This document shows, piece after piece, positions 43,026 to 56,097 of a stretch of DNA of 64,000 nt. The DNA lies in contig OV884056.1 of assembly GCA_930367215.1 (NCBI GenBank), forward strand, positions 255,095,127 to 255,159,126. Reading direction: 5' to 3'. The stretch comes from Pollenia angustigena. Taxonomy: Eukaryota; Arthropoda; Insecta; Diptera; Polleniidae. The position numbers were made by a program, and so were the translations under genes. Within the stretch, counting starts at the first letter, position 1, and every line of letters starts with the position of its first letter. Below the pieces are notes generated by a model. The model was not told where the DNA came from. It saw only the letters and a program-made list of their open reading frames with translations, and did no database searches.

Positions 43026-44855
43026 TAAGCGACACTTTTTTCAAAAATGACTTTTTGATGTGGAACTATACTAGAAGTTAAGCGCCACATTTTGGCCTGG
43101 GTTTCGCTGCCCTATCATGGATGCAAAGGAAACTAGAGTGAAAATAAAATTGTACCAACCGTCAAGTTTTCTCACTGGAATAATGTTGCACCCTGTAATT
43201 TGTATTATCCGCCAAAGAAATTATGCTAAGCCACATTTTTAAATATGTTTTGTATTCTGAAAATCGCTTTCCAAATATGTTTCTTTCAATAAAATCCCAA
43301 AATTAAATAACTAAATGAGACGTTTTTTTCGTTTCCTACCCAATTTTAGAAATGCCGCTTAATTCATTCTTACGGGAAGGTATCGATATCTTAATACATA
43401 TATCAATTGAATTAACAATTAAAATAAAAAGAAAATTTCGATTGATATTGAATGCCGTAATTTGGCCGCTCGCCACTCTCGTGCAAGAACTGTGGTCGGC
43501 TGAAGCATTACTAAAATACAGACTATGATCAAATTCAATTCCGGCTAAAAATTCATAACTTCTTCATTTGTGTGACAGAAGTGGTAGGATTATCCAATTA
43601 TCCTTCTCCTGTAACCACAACTGCATAACTATATATAATAAATATTTGTCTGACATAGCGTTATTTAAAGTTATTATTTTGTTTGCATTTTTTGAATTTC
43701 ATTTTCGTATGCGAGACATAAATTGCTGTATAGAAAAAGTACCAAAAATAATTATGTACTAGAATTTCCAAGCAGTACCAAAATATGCTTGAGAGCAACT
43801 TTAAGAGGACAATCCACTTTAAAATTAAATAAAAAGTGTTTTCGAGCTCCTGTACTGAAATTTTGTAACTTTTAACGACAATAAATTGTCCTTAAGTAGT
43901 CAAAATTTGTTAAGAGCTATTCTTAAAACCTCTTCTTTTTTTTGGTTTAAAGTAAAAACATACTTTTCATTTAATTAATTTCAAAAGGGCAGCAATTTTT
44001 ATTGCAAAAAAAAATATTTTTTGTGTTCGTTAAGCTTTAATCACATCAAAATCGAAATGATTAACCATACAACTGACCACGATTTCATCTTAATGTTTTT
44101 ATTTCGTCTTTAAATAATCCATTAATTTTCTCAATTTCTTCATTAATATGTTTTAAATATTCTACTGATAAATTAATTAAAGTTTTTGTCAGGAAACTTT
44201 ATCCAAATATTTTAGAAACTCTTAAGAAATCATACAAATAAAGGTGTTAAGCGAATAAGAATTATAAATCCCAGTTTAACTTGTAACTGTATTAAAGCTT
44301 AAGCAAAAATAAACAACAATAAACACCGAGTTTATCTTTTCTTACAGTCTCGACTACAATTGGTTGATTTTTTGTCAACTCTAAACGTAGTTGTCAGTGG
44401 GTAAAGAAAAAAAAAATTAAAACTAATAACTTCATTTCATTTTGCCAATTCAGATTAATTAACACTGTCACATACATATTTATTAAAGTATTTTTATTCA
44501 TTTTTAATACTTTAAAGAAATATAAATTTGTTAGTTGGGTTTTTTTTGCTTAATTAACTAAATCAACATTTTGCTTAAACGCCTTTAAAACCCCCAGTGT
44601 GAACATAAAATTAGATGATTATTTTAAGATCGTGTGATTTTTAATTGCCAACATTTTTTTCGAAAAATAATACTAACCAACAAGGTTTTGGACTGGAGCA
44701 AACAAATATCTGTCCTAGGAAAATTTGGTGGGCTAAATACGAATCTGTAGTTGGTTTTTCTCTACCACGTCAGGTTTTCGGGATACAAAAAAGTTTTTAT
44801 TCGTTTTTTAGATAAAAAAAATCACTATTTTATATAAAAATCAATAAATGAAGTA

Positions 44856-45772
44856 AAGGGTGGTTAAATTTCAAGGGCCGATGTTGATTTTGAATAAAAC
44901 ACAAACTATTTAGGAAATTATTGTTATTTTATTTTATTATGATATATTGGTATTACTCAATTATGTATGGAACAAAATATCGGCCAAATGGGCACCGCGA
45001 CCACGGCGGCACAGCTCCGATGGTCCAAATTTTCGATGACCCTGAGACATAATGGAGGTTCTATGCCGTTAATGTGCCGAATTATCTCATCCTTTAGCTC
45101 TTGAATTGTTGCTGGCTTATCGACGTACACCTTTTCTTTCAAATAACCCCAAAGGAAAAAGTACAACGGTGTCAAATCACATGATCTTGGCGGCCAATTG
45201 ACATCGCCATTACGTGAGATAACACGGCCATTGAATTTGTTGCGCAAAAGAGCCATTGTTTCGTTAGCTGTGTGGCAAGTGGCACCGTCCTGCTGAAACC
45301 ACATATCGTCCACATCCATATCTTCCAATTCGGGCCATAAAAAGTTCGTTATCATCTCACGATAGCGAACACCATTCACAGTAACTGCCTGACCGGCCTC
45401 ATTTTTGAAAAAATACGGCCCGATGATGCCGCCAGCCAATAAACCGCACCAAACAGTCACTCTTTGTGGGTGCATTGGTTTTTCGACAATCACTCTTGGA
45501 ATCTCATTCGCCCAAATGCGGCAATTCTGTTTATTGACGAATCCACTGAGGTGAAAATGTGCCTCACGAAGTGCACGATATGTATTTTGATTTGAACGCC
45601 CATTTTCATAATAAGTCTGGATAACTTTAACACGTTGTTGGATTGTGAGTCTCTCCATGGTTCAAATTGAGTAAGTCTGAAATAAAGAAATGTCCAATAA
45701 AATTCGGAAAAAAAACTTGGCGTTTAGGTGTGGTTCACATTCAACATCGGCCCTTACAATTTAACCACCCTT
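44856..45772 (-). mobile_element. Mariner-like element, internally deleted, copy 2
   Basis: This is the second copy of 40601-41517, with the same TA flanks (44854-44855, 45773-45774). It is present because of the duplication and not because of a new transposition. Confidence 0.92.
44957..45658 (-). pseudogene. Tc1/mariner-type transposase with internal deletion, copy 2
   Basis: The 233-residue translation is identical to that at 40702-41403. It has the same missing first catalytic Asp and linker, and keeps the FQQDGA and SCDLTP motifs. The identity over the full length argues that the duplication is very recent or artefactual. Confidence 0.9.
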
Positions 45773-46214
45773 TATATGGTGTTCGGTTTCACATATAAGA
45801 GTCCAGAAATAGTCTCCCGGCATGCTTTTTTCTCAAAATCCTTGATTAGTTCTTTAAATTTTCATTTAAATCTTGGTGAGCAAGCTCCCCTTGTTTGCGC
45901 TAACTGCACTACTGCAAAAACAAAATAACGTAAATATGTATGCATGTTTTAATGATTCTAATATTGCATATCATTTTTTTGGCAACCAAATATTTACCAC
46001 GCACAAAGCAAAAATAGCTTGAATCAGTAAAACACGATCTCCCTGACATGCTTAAACGCTACTATTATGAAGATTTAGAATGAATGTGGGCTTCTGTCAA
46101 ATAAATAACTGCAAAATTGTAGTGTCAGTATTGACTGTTTTACAGTATTGCCAGCATGCGATAAAAAGTGAACAAGACGTGATAGCCCAGATTTATATAT
46201 AAATATACATATCG

Positions 46215-46418
46215 ACTAAGAACCCCTTTTTTAAAGTGATATAACGATCCGTCCATCTGGCTGGTTGCCTGGTCACGTTAACCTTGTGCACTAAGTACAA
46301 GTTGCAATCTTGTAGATAATTTGATCAAATTCGGTAAACACACTTTTAAATTGTACTAAGGACGAAGTCTGTGTACATGGTGAGGTCTACAATTTCACAT
46401 ATTCCCCATAAAAACTTT
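46215..46418 (+). repeat. Fly dispersed repeat fragment, copy 2
   Basis: This is the duplicate of 41960-42163, ending at the outer boundary of the tandem duplication. Confidence 0.75.
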
Positions 46419-46876
46419 TTTTCAAATTAGACTCTTTGTGTTGATAAACCATTTAATTATGTTGGTTTTTGTCATTATTTTTTATTGAATTTCATATTTT
46501 AAATATGAACTAGTATTATTTAATCCAATCTTATCCTAATACTTTATTTATGTCCTGCCAGTGCCTGACAAAAAATTTCTTCATCACGGGTTTAATTCAC
46601 ATATATAGGTGTTTATCGCTCATCTCATCTAATTGGATAAGTGCTGCAGTGTCTCTTCTTCTTGAGAGAGCGTGGCCGCCATGATTTAAAACACTTAGAG
46701 CTAGTGGATTTGAGTGTTGTTCAAACATTTTTAAATATTTTACTGCATATTTTGTTATCATAGTTTTTACTAATGGCACATTAAGATCCTTATGAATGTT
46801 TGAGTTTTTAACATACCAAAGAGCGGCTGTGATTATTCGAAGAAGTTTATTTTGGCGCCTTTGAATTTTTTCGATA

Positions 46877-47497
46877 TTAGAGGCCGAGGCAGCGCCCCAT
46901 ATTTGAATACCATATCAACAGATAGGCTTTAAGTAGAAGCTTGCAATCGAGACTAAGGACAGAATATCTTCCAATAAGCCAATGAATTTGAATGGCTTTT
47001 AGTTTCTTTTGAGTTAATTTTGCCTCTATATGGCATTTCCACGAAAATCGCCGATCCAGATGTATACCGAGATATTTTACATGCGAATGTTGAGGAATTA
47101 TTTGATTATTGATTGTCATAGGGGGGCAAGATTCCCGGCGCAAAGTGAATGTTATATGTACGCATTTTTGCTCATTGACCATTATCCTCCATTGCCGTAA
47201 CCATATTTCTAGTTGAAATATATGATGCTGTAAGTAACGCGATGCTTCATAACGATTTTCGTGGACGCTAAGAAAAGCTGTATCGTCTGCAAATGTTGAA
47301 GTTTGTGTATAGTTGCTTGTTGGCATGTCCGAAGTATAAATTAAGTATAATAGGGGGCCCAGGATGCTGCCTTGTGGGACTCCAGCGGCAATGGGCTGAG
47401 GTGAACTTAAGAAATTTCCTTCTTTAATAATAAACTGACGACCGACTAAGTGGCTTTCTAGCAGCTTGTGTGTGTTTGCTGGTAAATTTAGCTTCAA
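46877..47497 (-). pseudogene. Jockey-type reverse transcriptase, palm and thumb part
   Basis: A 206-codon frame has GVPQGSILGPLLYLIYTSDMP (residues 39-59), the catalytic FADD (69-72), WRIMVNEQKCVHITFT (the NxxK region), VKYLGIHLDRRFSWKCHI and IQIHWLIGRYSVLSLDCKLL. These are the standard palm and thumb motifs of Jockey LINEs. The N-terminal fingers lie further up the minus strand in other frames (47854-48078). The catalytic Asp pair is intact, but the gene as a whole is broken. Confidence 0.85.
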
Positions 47498-47853
47498 TTT
47501 ATGTAATCAGCCTACATGCCAGACTTTATCAAAAGGTTGCGAAACATCGATGAAGAGTGCTGAGCAATATTTCTTTTCTTCAAATGCTTTTCTTATGACA
47601 TTTACTATTCGATGAGTCTGTTCGATTGTGCTGTGTTTTCTTCTAAATCCGAACTGATGGTTTGGAATACATCTATTTTCACTTAAAATCGGTGTTAATT
47701 TTAAAATAATTTTTCAAACAGCTTTGACATATTTGATAACAAGCTAATAGGCGTATAAGACTCAACTTTTGTATGATCTTTGCTGGCTTTGGTATCATTG
47801 TAACTAAGGAAACCTTCCATTTTTGAGGATAGTATTCAAGGCGTAAAATAGCA

Positions 47854-48078
47854 TTAAAAATAAAAAGAATATTTTTCTTTGCTATAGTAGCGAGGTAGCT
47901 CTAAAAGCATTTTATTACTGATCTTATTAATACCAGGTGCCTTCTTAGTGTTTAAGTCACAAATAGCCTTTTCGATTTCTCTTATCTCAAATCTGAGGGG
48001 AATAGCTGCTCTAGCAGCAACATATGGTAACTCGACCGCAATATTGTGAAATATATTTAGTGTAAATACGTTTTTCAA
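47854..48078 (-). pseudogene. Jockey-type reverse transcriptase, N-terminal part
   Basis: The frame reads IREIEKAICDLNTKKAPGI, NKISNKMLLELPRYY, matching the first RT block (I...I..L..KKAPG.D.I....L..LP). The usual Asp/His after PG is Asn-shifted (PGINKI). It belongs to the same element as 46877-47497, separated from it by frameshifts and stops. Confidence 0.8.
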
Positions 48079-48490
48079 GTGACTAACAAACAGATTTCCT
48101 TTTTCAATATCGTTTCTTGCTCAACTACCATTCAAGTTGCTTAATGGTGGCTTGGATATAACTGGTCTTTTTAGATTTCTAGCTGCACGCCATAATGAGT
48201 AGTCAGATTGTGGAGTTGTATTAAGTTCCTTAAGATATTTTTCTAGAGAAGCCGTTTTCTGATTCTGCAGTAACCTTCTTAGTCTTTTTGTGCACTCTTT
48301 TAATAAATTCTTATGTTGCGGGGATCTGTAAAGTTGCCACTCTCTTCGTCAAGAGCCGATCGACATCTGAAGAATATATTTTATTATTTTTAATTTTTTT
48401 GGGGGTAACGCTAGAATGTTGAACAGCTAGTTTAAGATAACTGTCAAAGTAAACAATAGAGAGATCCACACTCTCCGGTGTACTAAATTA

Positions 48491-50784
48491 TGTTGGTATT
48501 CAGATTAAATTCGCCCCAAAAATATTTGACTGCAAATTAAATTCTTTTAGAATCGGTTCACATTTGCACAAAGCTCCCATATATAAATAGCGATAACTTC
48601 CTTTTAAATGTTTATAGTAATACATTTAGCGACAGTCCTTAAAATCCCTTCTAGACAAAATATCTGGATGTTAATATCTAGATAATATTCGGCACAAATA
48701 ACTCTTATATGAATTTTAACCTCTTAATATAACTCTGTTTTTGAGCCGATGACGGCCCATAATTTCAAAATACGGTATAATCTCAAAAATTCGTCTGTTA
48801 ATACTATGGAGTTTAGGCTTTATCGATTATGATTTTGTTTGTTTTTATTAAATGGAACTGTTATTAAATTGATCAATATTTTGTTTGCAAATAAGCCATT
48901 TTTTAATACTTTGGGGCATATTTTTAACAATTTTCAGGACATGTTTTCAAGTTTCAAAACGAACATTCGCGACCCGTACGTTCGCAACCGGTACATAAGC
49001 CAATTAAACAAAAACCAAGAGAGATATTTTATTTTGTAAATACTGGATGGAGACCTACTTTCATACACTTTTAAAATAAATTAATCACTTTTGAATTTGC
49101 CGTTCCATTACGCCGATTTTTACATTTCACTACTAACAGTACGTTTGTGAACACACACTAACATTATAAAAACTTTAACTCGATGAAATCCTTTTTTGCA
49201 CTTAACATAGAGCTACATACAGCAAATGCTATCGAATCGCAAAAAAATGCTAGGAAAAGTTTTGTTTTCTATATTATTTGTACATCAAAAGCGTACGAAC
49301 GTACGTTCGTGACCCCAGGAAATGTCCATATGTCACAATCACAATCTAGTCTAATTTAATTTTTAGAAATTATTATCAATATTTAAAATGTTAACAATTG
49401 TAATTATGTATATATAAAATGATAAGGTTCTAATCAGTGCTCGAAATAAAAGCGAACGTTGTATAGCAGAAACGGTATATAATTTACCGTAGGCCCAATA
49501 TAAAATCTTCCCCGGAAAATCACTTTAATACGCCTAAAATTTAAACGAATTATGACATTTTATTTAAATTAAGTTTATAATTAATAAGTCTCATATAAAG
49601 CTCACTCCTAAAGTATTCTTACTTTTGGTGTAGGGTGTCAAAGGTATGGCAAACCTGAATATCACAGTTTTACTTGTTTTTAATTATGTATCGCAAACGT
49701 TTTACATACCACAAAAACAAAAAATTTTATTAAGAAAATTGTAGTTATATGAAAAATTGTTTTAATTTTATTGCCAAAATAAGAGGTTTTGTTAATTTCT
49801 TAACAACACTGGTAAGCAAAATTCAAAATGTTGGGCCTCCTTTTAGTAAAGAGGTTTCTCCACAAATTTCACTCAAGCACAAAAATGGAAAATAAAACAA
49901 AATTTAAAAGAGCTAAAAGCTTGATATATGAGTAGCGCATGTAAGCTGCATTAAATTACAATTATGAATTATAACATCAATGTAGATAGTAGCAGCACTG
50001 CGTCTAGCTATTGATGTTTTAAGTGTATGAGAAAAGCTAAAGCAAAACAATAACAACTAAAAAATCTCCCCTATGCTGGAATAAACAAACAGACAAATTG
50101 TCTCTTTTTTGATTTCCGTAAAATTTTCATTAACATCAATTGATTTACTTTCGGAAATTTTTGATTATTGCACAACCCTGTGCTAATTTCGTTAAAAGCT
50201 GTTGGAATGATTTTTTACTTAAAGACTTGCAATTTCTGTGAAAAAAAAATAAAAAACTTCTTGGGAACGCAACAAAAGAAAAAATAGTCGCCAGAAGCTA
50301 AGAATATAATTGTTGGATAATCTCGGTCTGTTAAGTAAGAAAATTCTTTAAATATAAATAAACCTTTTTTGTGCCACGCCCATTTCTCCAATCCCGCACA
50401 AATTTTGTTGGATGTTGTGTATTAATAACCAAGTTTTTTTACATAATTTTGAAAACTTGGCTTTTGCCGTTCTCCTGTTATACATAAATCTTTAACGTCT
50501 TTTTATGGGAAGTTCCACGCATACAAATCCAATCCCGACCATTTCTTAGAGGTTGTATATTGATTACCCAGCTTTGTGTACCACATTTGTACAATTTTTA
50601 CTTTATCGTTCTTAACCTAGCATTTACACGTGAAAGTAAATTTCTTGAAAGTCACAATACACGTACACTTTTTCACTAACACATTGATCCTATACTCGGA
50701 AGACTGGTTCACTTAGCTGTCTTTTTGTGTCGCAGATGGTGGATAGTAAAAAGTGTATGTCATTGAGTATTTCGTTCATTTTAT
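48491..50784. other. No gene; scattered old repeats
   Basis: 48500-48800 resembles fly dispersed repeat DNA (GATTAAATTCGCCCCAAA, TGATGACGGCCCATAA). At 48960-49320 the word CGTACGTTCG with GTGACC/CGACCC occurs twice (48965, 49300). 50370-50620 has two diverged units with CCACGCCCATTTCTCCAATC / CCACGCATACAAATCCAATC followed by GTGTATTAATAACCAA-like text, and a third at 51060. No ORF is supported. Confidence 0.45.
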
Positions 50785-50813
50785 GAGAGAGAGAGAGAGA
50801 GCGAGAGAGAGAG
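50785..50813 (+). repeat. (GA)n microsatellite
   Basis: The tract is GAGAGA, about 14 units with one GC interruption. Confidence 0.95.
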
Positions 50814-50964
50814 AAACAGAACGTATAACAACACAATCAGAAAAGCAGATTTTTGGTTGGTATAAGGAGACAGTTAAGGGTAAGCCAAGAAGAACCGGCT
50901 TATAAACTGTCTTTTTGTGGCCTTTTAGTGACAATTTTTCCCCTCGTAGGACATCCCCTTGTTA

Positions 50965-51050
50965 AAGTGGCCAGTCATATGGCCAGCACTCGGACTGGTT
51001 ATGTCATAAAGGGGCTAGTATTATAACCAGCTCGGAGCCAGCCACATGAA
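50965..51050. repeat. GC-rich imperfect hairpin
   Basis: GGCCAGCACTCGGACTGGTTAT pairs with ATAACCAGCTCGGAGCCAGCC across a loop containing GGGGCTAGTATT. It is short, GC-rich and stable-looking in AT-rich surroundings. It could be a MITE core or an RNA hairpin; I cannot tell which. Confidence 0.55.
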
Positions 51051-51266
51051 CTACAGGGATAAATCTATATTTTGGGACGCCCTCTTCTCCAATCATGCCC
51101 TTATTTTGTCGGAACTTGTGTATTGATAAAAAAAAAAACGCAACAATTCCACTTGTTAAATTTAATGTTTTTTTTACTGAATAATGTTGTAACGAATTTA
51201 TTTACTTTGAATCGGATCAAAAGGTAACAATTTTATATACATCGTTCTGGTTTAAATTATTATTAT

Positions 51267-51268
<2 letters not shown>

Positions 51269-51297
<29 letters not shown>
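51269..51297 (+). repeat. Poly-T tract
   Basis: This is a run of 29 T after TTATTATTATT. A minus-strand poly-A tail of an old retrocopy is possible, but no retroelement sequence adjoins it. Confidence 0.9.
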
Positions 51298-51449
51298 GTT
51301 CATTTATCCAATACTTGTAAAAGTGGAATTGTTCCGTTTTGTTTTGGAGCTTCTCAAATATGCTTTTACCTACCTTTAGCTTTTGGCCGTTCTCCAATAA
51401 TACAAATCAGCTAATATCAGCGTTGCCAATTTCTGTGTTATTTTCGATA

Positions 51450-52168
51450 AATGGTTAAGGATGGTCGACGATGTAAAGTTTGTGGGTCACACCTTAACGT
51501 TTAATTTGACATTTCTTTGTTTCAGTTGTTGACAAATTCAACTAGGAGAGGTACAAAATTGATCAAAGCGTTAAGATTGTGGAAACCTTTTACGAAAATC
51601 GGCTTTCAAAACAGAACGAATTTCGTGCACTTTTTATTTGTTTAGTCAGTATAATCGACCAAATGTGTCCACAATCAGAAGAATTGTTCGCAAATTTCAG
51701 CAAACCGGGTTTGTAGGAAATGTGCAAACTCATGTGCAATGCTGTTGTTTTCGATAATAAGAAAATGGGGTTAGCCAAGTAGTTACCTTGAATGGTGTTC
51801 GCTACCGCGAGATGATAACGGACCTCTTGTGGTCAGAAATTGAGGATAAAGACCTGGAGGAAATGTGGCTTCAACAGGATGATGCTACTTGCCAAACAGC
51901 CAACAAAACGATGACAGTTTTGTTAGAGAAATTCAATGGTCGTGTTATCTCACGTCGTGGCGATGTTAATTGACTGTCATGATCATGTGATTTGACAATG
52001 TTGGATTACTTTCCAGCTTTTAAAAGAAAAATTGTACGTTAAAAAGCCATGAATAAAAGATGAGATAATTTGGCACATTAGCGACATTTAACCCAAATTA
52101 TGTTTTAGAACCATTGGATAGAGGTATGCCACCGAAGCACTTTGGTTGGACCACCTTTTATGTACACA
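51450..52168 (+). mobile_element. Mariner-like element relic, internally deleted
   Basis: This is a plus-strand relative of 40601-41517. GGTTAAGGATGGTCGACGATG at the left corresponds to the diverged TIR, and TTGGACCACCTTTTATG closes it. The leader GACATTTCTTTGTTTCAG matches the other copies. The coding part starts like the HTH region (ENRLSKQNEFRA) and resumes at VNGVRYREMITDLLWSEIED, then MWLQQDDATCQTANKTM, FNGRVISRRGDVN, stop, SCDLTMLDYF. The internal deletion is different from the one at 40.7 kb. It is dead. Confidence 0.85.
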
Positions 52169-52429
52169 ATCTGATATTTTTTTTTTAAATAGATTCTCAG
52201 TTACAGACCCGTAGTTATAGTTGGAATAAATTCACGTACAAAGATCACATTTGGTGAATGTTAAAGAACAATGAAGAATAGCTAAGAACATGTTTAAGCT
52301 TGTATCCAGCAACGTTTTCCCCATGTTTTTACAAAGTTTTTAGAAAACAATGTTATGCGGCATTACTTAGCTTGATATTCCGAATAAACCTTTTTTAATA
52401 TTCATCTAAAGCCCCATAGAGTATATATA

Positions 52430-52528
52430 AATGATGGGTGCGTGAGTAATTCTTAGTCGATTAAGCCGTTCTCGTTTGTCCGTCTGTCTGTTGGTCTGTC
52501 TGTCTATCTGGTTGTCTGCCTGTCTGTA

Positions 52529-52577
<49 letters not shown>

Positions 52578-52640
52578 GTCTGTCTTTAAAAATCACGCTC
52601 ACTTTTAAACAACAAAAACAAAAAGAACAACTTAATGGTC
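52430..52640 (+). repeat. Fly dispersed repeat fragment with (TCTG)n
   Basis: GTCCGTCTGTCTGTTGGTC opens a (TCTG)n microsatellite (52477-52586) of about 27 imperfect units, followed by AAAATCACGCTCACTTTTAAA. This is the site of CCGTCCGTCTG found in the other copies, here expanded. Confidence 0.8.
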
Positions 52641-55600
52641 AAATTGTTTCTAGCTATCCTAAACAGCTTTGGATTAAAACCCAGCAGAATATATTAAGTA
52701 GAAAAATAATTATAAATCCAACTGTGGAACAACCACCTTTAAAATAAATCATCTGATAAAACAACTGAAAATGGTATTATTGTAAATGATTTTTTTTAGT
52801 TTCAATTTTACAGTCCCAACTAGTTCTTTGAATTTCTTTAAAACACTTTAAAACTCGATTCAACTAGATTAATATTTTGAAATCTTTAGATTCTGTTATG
52901 GGACAAAGTGGTTAAACATTGGATTTTTCTGATTCGCTTCAGCATTTTTGTATATTGGTATGATATTATCTTTCATACAATGAAGCATTTATGGACCGCG
53001 TAAATAATAAGAAATAATTTTACTCAGAAACAATTCCAAATAGTTTCTTTATAATACATATACTGCTTAAAAGTTTCTGCTCTTTTCTGCACTGGAATGA
53101 TGCTTCTCCGCTGAATTTTGTCGCGTAAAGTCCATAAATTTTATATTTGGAGCACACATAAGCCACACTCCCCAATTATACTGTCATAAATACAGATGGT
53201 AGAATATTAGTAACAAAAATGTTTTTTAATATTCTATTTTCAAATAATATTACATTTGTTTTCATACTTTTTAAAAAAATGTAAATAAAGAGATACAATT
53301 CAATCTTTTAATTGAGTTCAGTTTAATTGTAGACCTTATCTTAAGATCTAAACGCAATATGTCTACTAATGGCTTTGTATGTTTACACACACGTAATTGT
53401 TCCAAATAGCAACAGCTATAGAGAAACTTGGCAGCCATGGAACTTTTATTTAGGTCATGGGCAAAAAAAAAAAAAAAATTTCTCAACGCAATATTTTAAA
53501 TATCACTCTTCTCGTGATTTACGTACAATCCACATTAACTGATAGAATATTACAAGTTTTTTGTTTATTTCAAGATTACAACAGCTTTTATAATTACGAA
53601 TAAATTCGGTCGTTTTCAGGAACGCGATTTAGTGATCGACTAGCATAAAAGATGAGCTCATTGAAAAATTCGCACTGAAGGCGACGTTGGAGCTCTGATC
53701 TGATCCGTTTTTTCTCAACGCATCATCGTTTCGATTAATTAGGTATTTTTGGAATAACATTGCAGAGAGTTTTATGGTAGTAGATATCAATTTAAAAATA
53801 AAGTTTATATATTTTAAGTTAAATGTATAGACCAAATTTTCATACCGTTTTAGTAATTGGGATCACTAAAAACGGATTTGTTAACGAAACTTCCTTTCTT
53901 CTTAGCAATTATTTCCAAATGAACTGATCCAACTGTTAACCGGCATATTTTATACATTACGGTGAATTTGTAGCGTTATACACTTTCTAGAATGGCGCAT
54001 AACAACAAAAATAACAAATTCAAAAAAAAAAAAAACTGTAAACAAAAAGAATAATAACAACAAACTGCAATACATGCACACAACTCATACTCATTTCCAT
54101 ACATCAACTACATAAACAATACAAAAATTGCACTCACACTCTCGCTCTCAATACGAGGCAGAATTAGCAAAATAATAACAACAATTTGTATCGAGTATTC
54201 TCAGCAACTGTCACCAACGGAAATGAGGAAAACACAAAAAAAACTACACGAAACGATTAAATACTTGTTTTGCTCACTTCACGGGAATACGATTAATAAA
54301 AAAATAACCGACCAAAAAACACTTGATGCGCAAGATTTCTATTTATTTATTTGCACTAATTTTTCATTAATTATTTTCGTTTACACGTTTTGCCAGCATT
54401 TAAACAGGAGTTTCCTAGTAAACAGCGTAATTTACGTATAAAACACCGCCTTGTAACGTCAATTTAACACTAAAACAATGTTTTGATGACTGGTTATGCG
54501 TTGAAACGGACGCAAGGGTATCATAATACTACCACTACAATCACCACTATATGCTTTAGTAAAATGAAATATAATAAAATAAAAAAAAAGAAACAAACGC
54601 CAAGTAGAAAAAAAGTAAACACGAACACAGATTGTGCAGAAGAATAAAACACACGCACATGCAGAGCCACACATACACAGAAACTGTAACAATTATCCAG
54701 CAAATAGTAACCCCAATGTAAATATGTGATACCCCAACAATGAATATTAAAGAATAATAGAACAAAAAATCGCTGCAATGAGCAAACCATGCCATAGAAC
54801 ACGTTTAAGAGGAAGTGGAAAAAACCTGCATACAGTTGACATTGCCATGTGGTAACAAACACACACCCATTATTTATCGAGCCACAATCTATTGCCTTGT
54901 CACAGCGACAACTAGAGACGGTTGTGCTAAAAACAATGAAAAAAAAACATTTTTTGGCAAACAATTGCTTAAGCAGGAAAAACACACATAATTTTTCAAA
55001 TCAATTGCAAATATTCCTCATGCATTTTCCTGAGTTTAAGTATGTGTGAGTGTTTGCTGAAAAATTCCGCCTCTTTATTAAAAAGAGTAAAATATTCCAA
55101 AAAATAAAAATGCACACACACACATACTCATAGCAATTATTGTTTAAAATATTTTATTCTTAGAATTATGAGTAGATCTCCAGAAAATTAAGTACTCTCT
55201 ATTTCTTTTAAGCATTTTTAATATGCTAATTTTATACAAGCAGATTTTCTGGGAATACCACACATTATATTCCACACTGAGAGTAAGTAAATTTAAATTA
55301 AACTTAAATACCTCTCTTTGCATTGTGCATGAGGTGATTTGTAAGTGCATTGAAATGTGTGCACTATGGGTGGAATTTTGGTGCAAAGCCATTTTCATAT
55401 CCTCCATTATTACGAGGCGAGTGAATAATATTTTTTTTTTTAGTTTTTCGTGGGAAATATCAAACAATCCTGCAGAAGATTAAGGGTTAATTGTCAAAAT
55501 ACAATTAATACAATAACTAGAATTAGAGGTACTAGTGCTAACGGGGTTCGAGTTTTTATATTGAAATACTAGAGTTTATGAGCAGCAGTACTTGATGTAG

Positions 55601-56097
55601 TACATGGGCACCATTTGTAAACTGATTTTTTGTAACAAAACTTAAATTTGAGCACATATTTGTATTTTGATACTGCTTCTTAAATTTGATTTCAAATCAT
55701 TTATTTATGCCATTTTTGTTATAAAAAAATGTTAAAATGCAAAATCCCAATGTTTTATTTACTCAAGAACTAGTAATAAACCGGTTCTTAAGCACCCAAT
55801 GCAATCCAAGTGTACTTGTACACGTCTAGCACCAATAGTACAAGTGGTTTTTCCAGTAAACTCAATCCTAATCAAATAATTAAGATGGTATAGAAAAGTT
55901 TACAGTTGAGCACTATTACTGGATATATTGGTACTAGTTTGGTACTGGTTTGGTTCTTGCTAGGTACTAGTTCAATCTCCGGCAGGGAATATTTGTATTA
56001 GACCCCAAACAAAATATAAAAAACTTTTACGTACTGATTTACAATGCTTATGACTATTTATTTTTACAGTTTTAATATAATTTTTATGCAGGTGATA
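52641..56097. other. Quiet AT-rich stretch, no gene recognised
   Basis: 52660-52740 is still repeat-like (CCAACTGTGGAACAACCACC). From about 53000 to 55500 I find no transposon motif. Long minus-strand frames at 54521-54985 are rich in F, V, C, L and overlap CA-rich text (ACACACGCACATG), so they look like chance frames. CACTCACACTCTCGCTCTC at 54130-54150 contains GAGA-factor-like words. This may be host regulatory or intronic DNA, but no exon can be supported. Confidence 0.45.

Larger units (their letters stand above)
42164..46418 (+). repeat. 4,255-bp tandem duplication, second copy
   Basis: This is an identical-looking direct copy of 37909-42163. It starts with an orphan piece of the right arm of the 36985-37980 foldback (GGGATTTATTTCATTGGGAG), which has no left arm here. 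That shows the copying happened after the foldback inserted. The copy ends in a T-run (46416-46422), after which unique sequence follows. Confidence 0.95.
46560..48490 (-). mobile_element. Jockey-type non-LTR retrotransposon, 5'-truncated and decayed
   Basis: The minus strand carries the ORF2 product from the linker before the reverse transcriptase (pieces such as SDYSLW, AARNLKRPVISKPPL), through the RT, to the C-terminus (LNHGGHALSRRRDTAALIQL). Stops and frameshifts occur throughout. The endonuclease is absent. The 3' end is near 46560, and the same 3' end recurs at 56790-57290. The order of motifs and the LKRP / PPL linker fit the Jockey clade. Confidence 0.85.

Noticed and set aside
54521..54985. 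154-codon minus-strand open frame
   Set aside because: The residues are F/V/C/L-rich and mirror CA-rich, A-rich text on the plus strand. Three overlapping frames are open at once, and no domain or splice pattern supports a gene.
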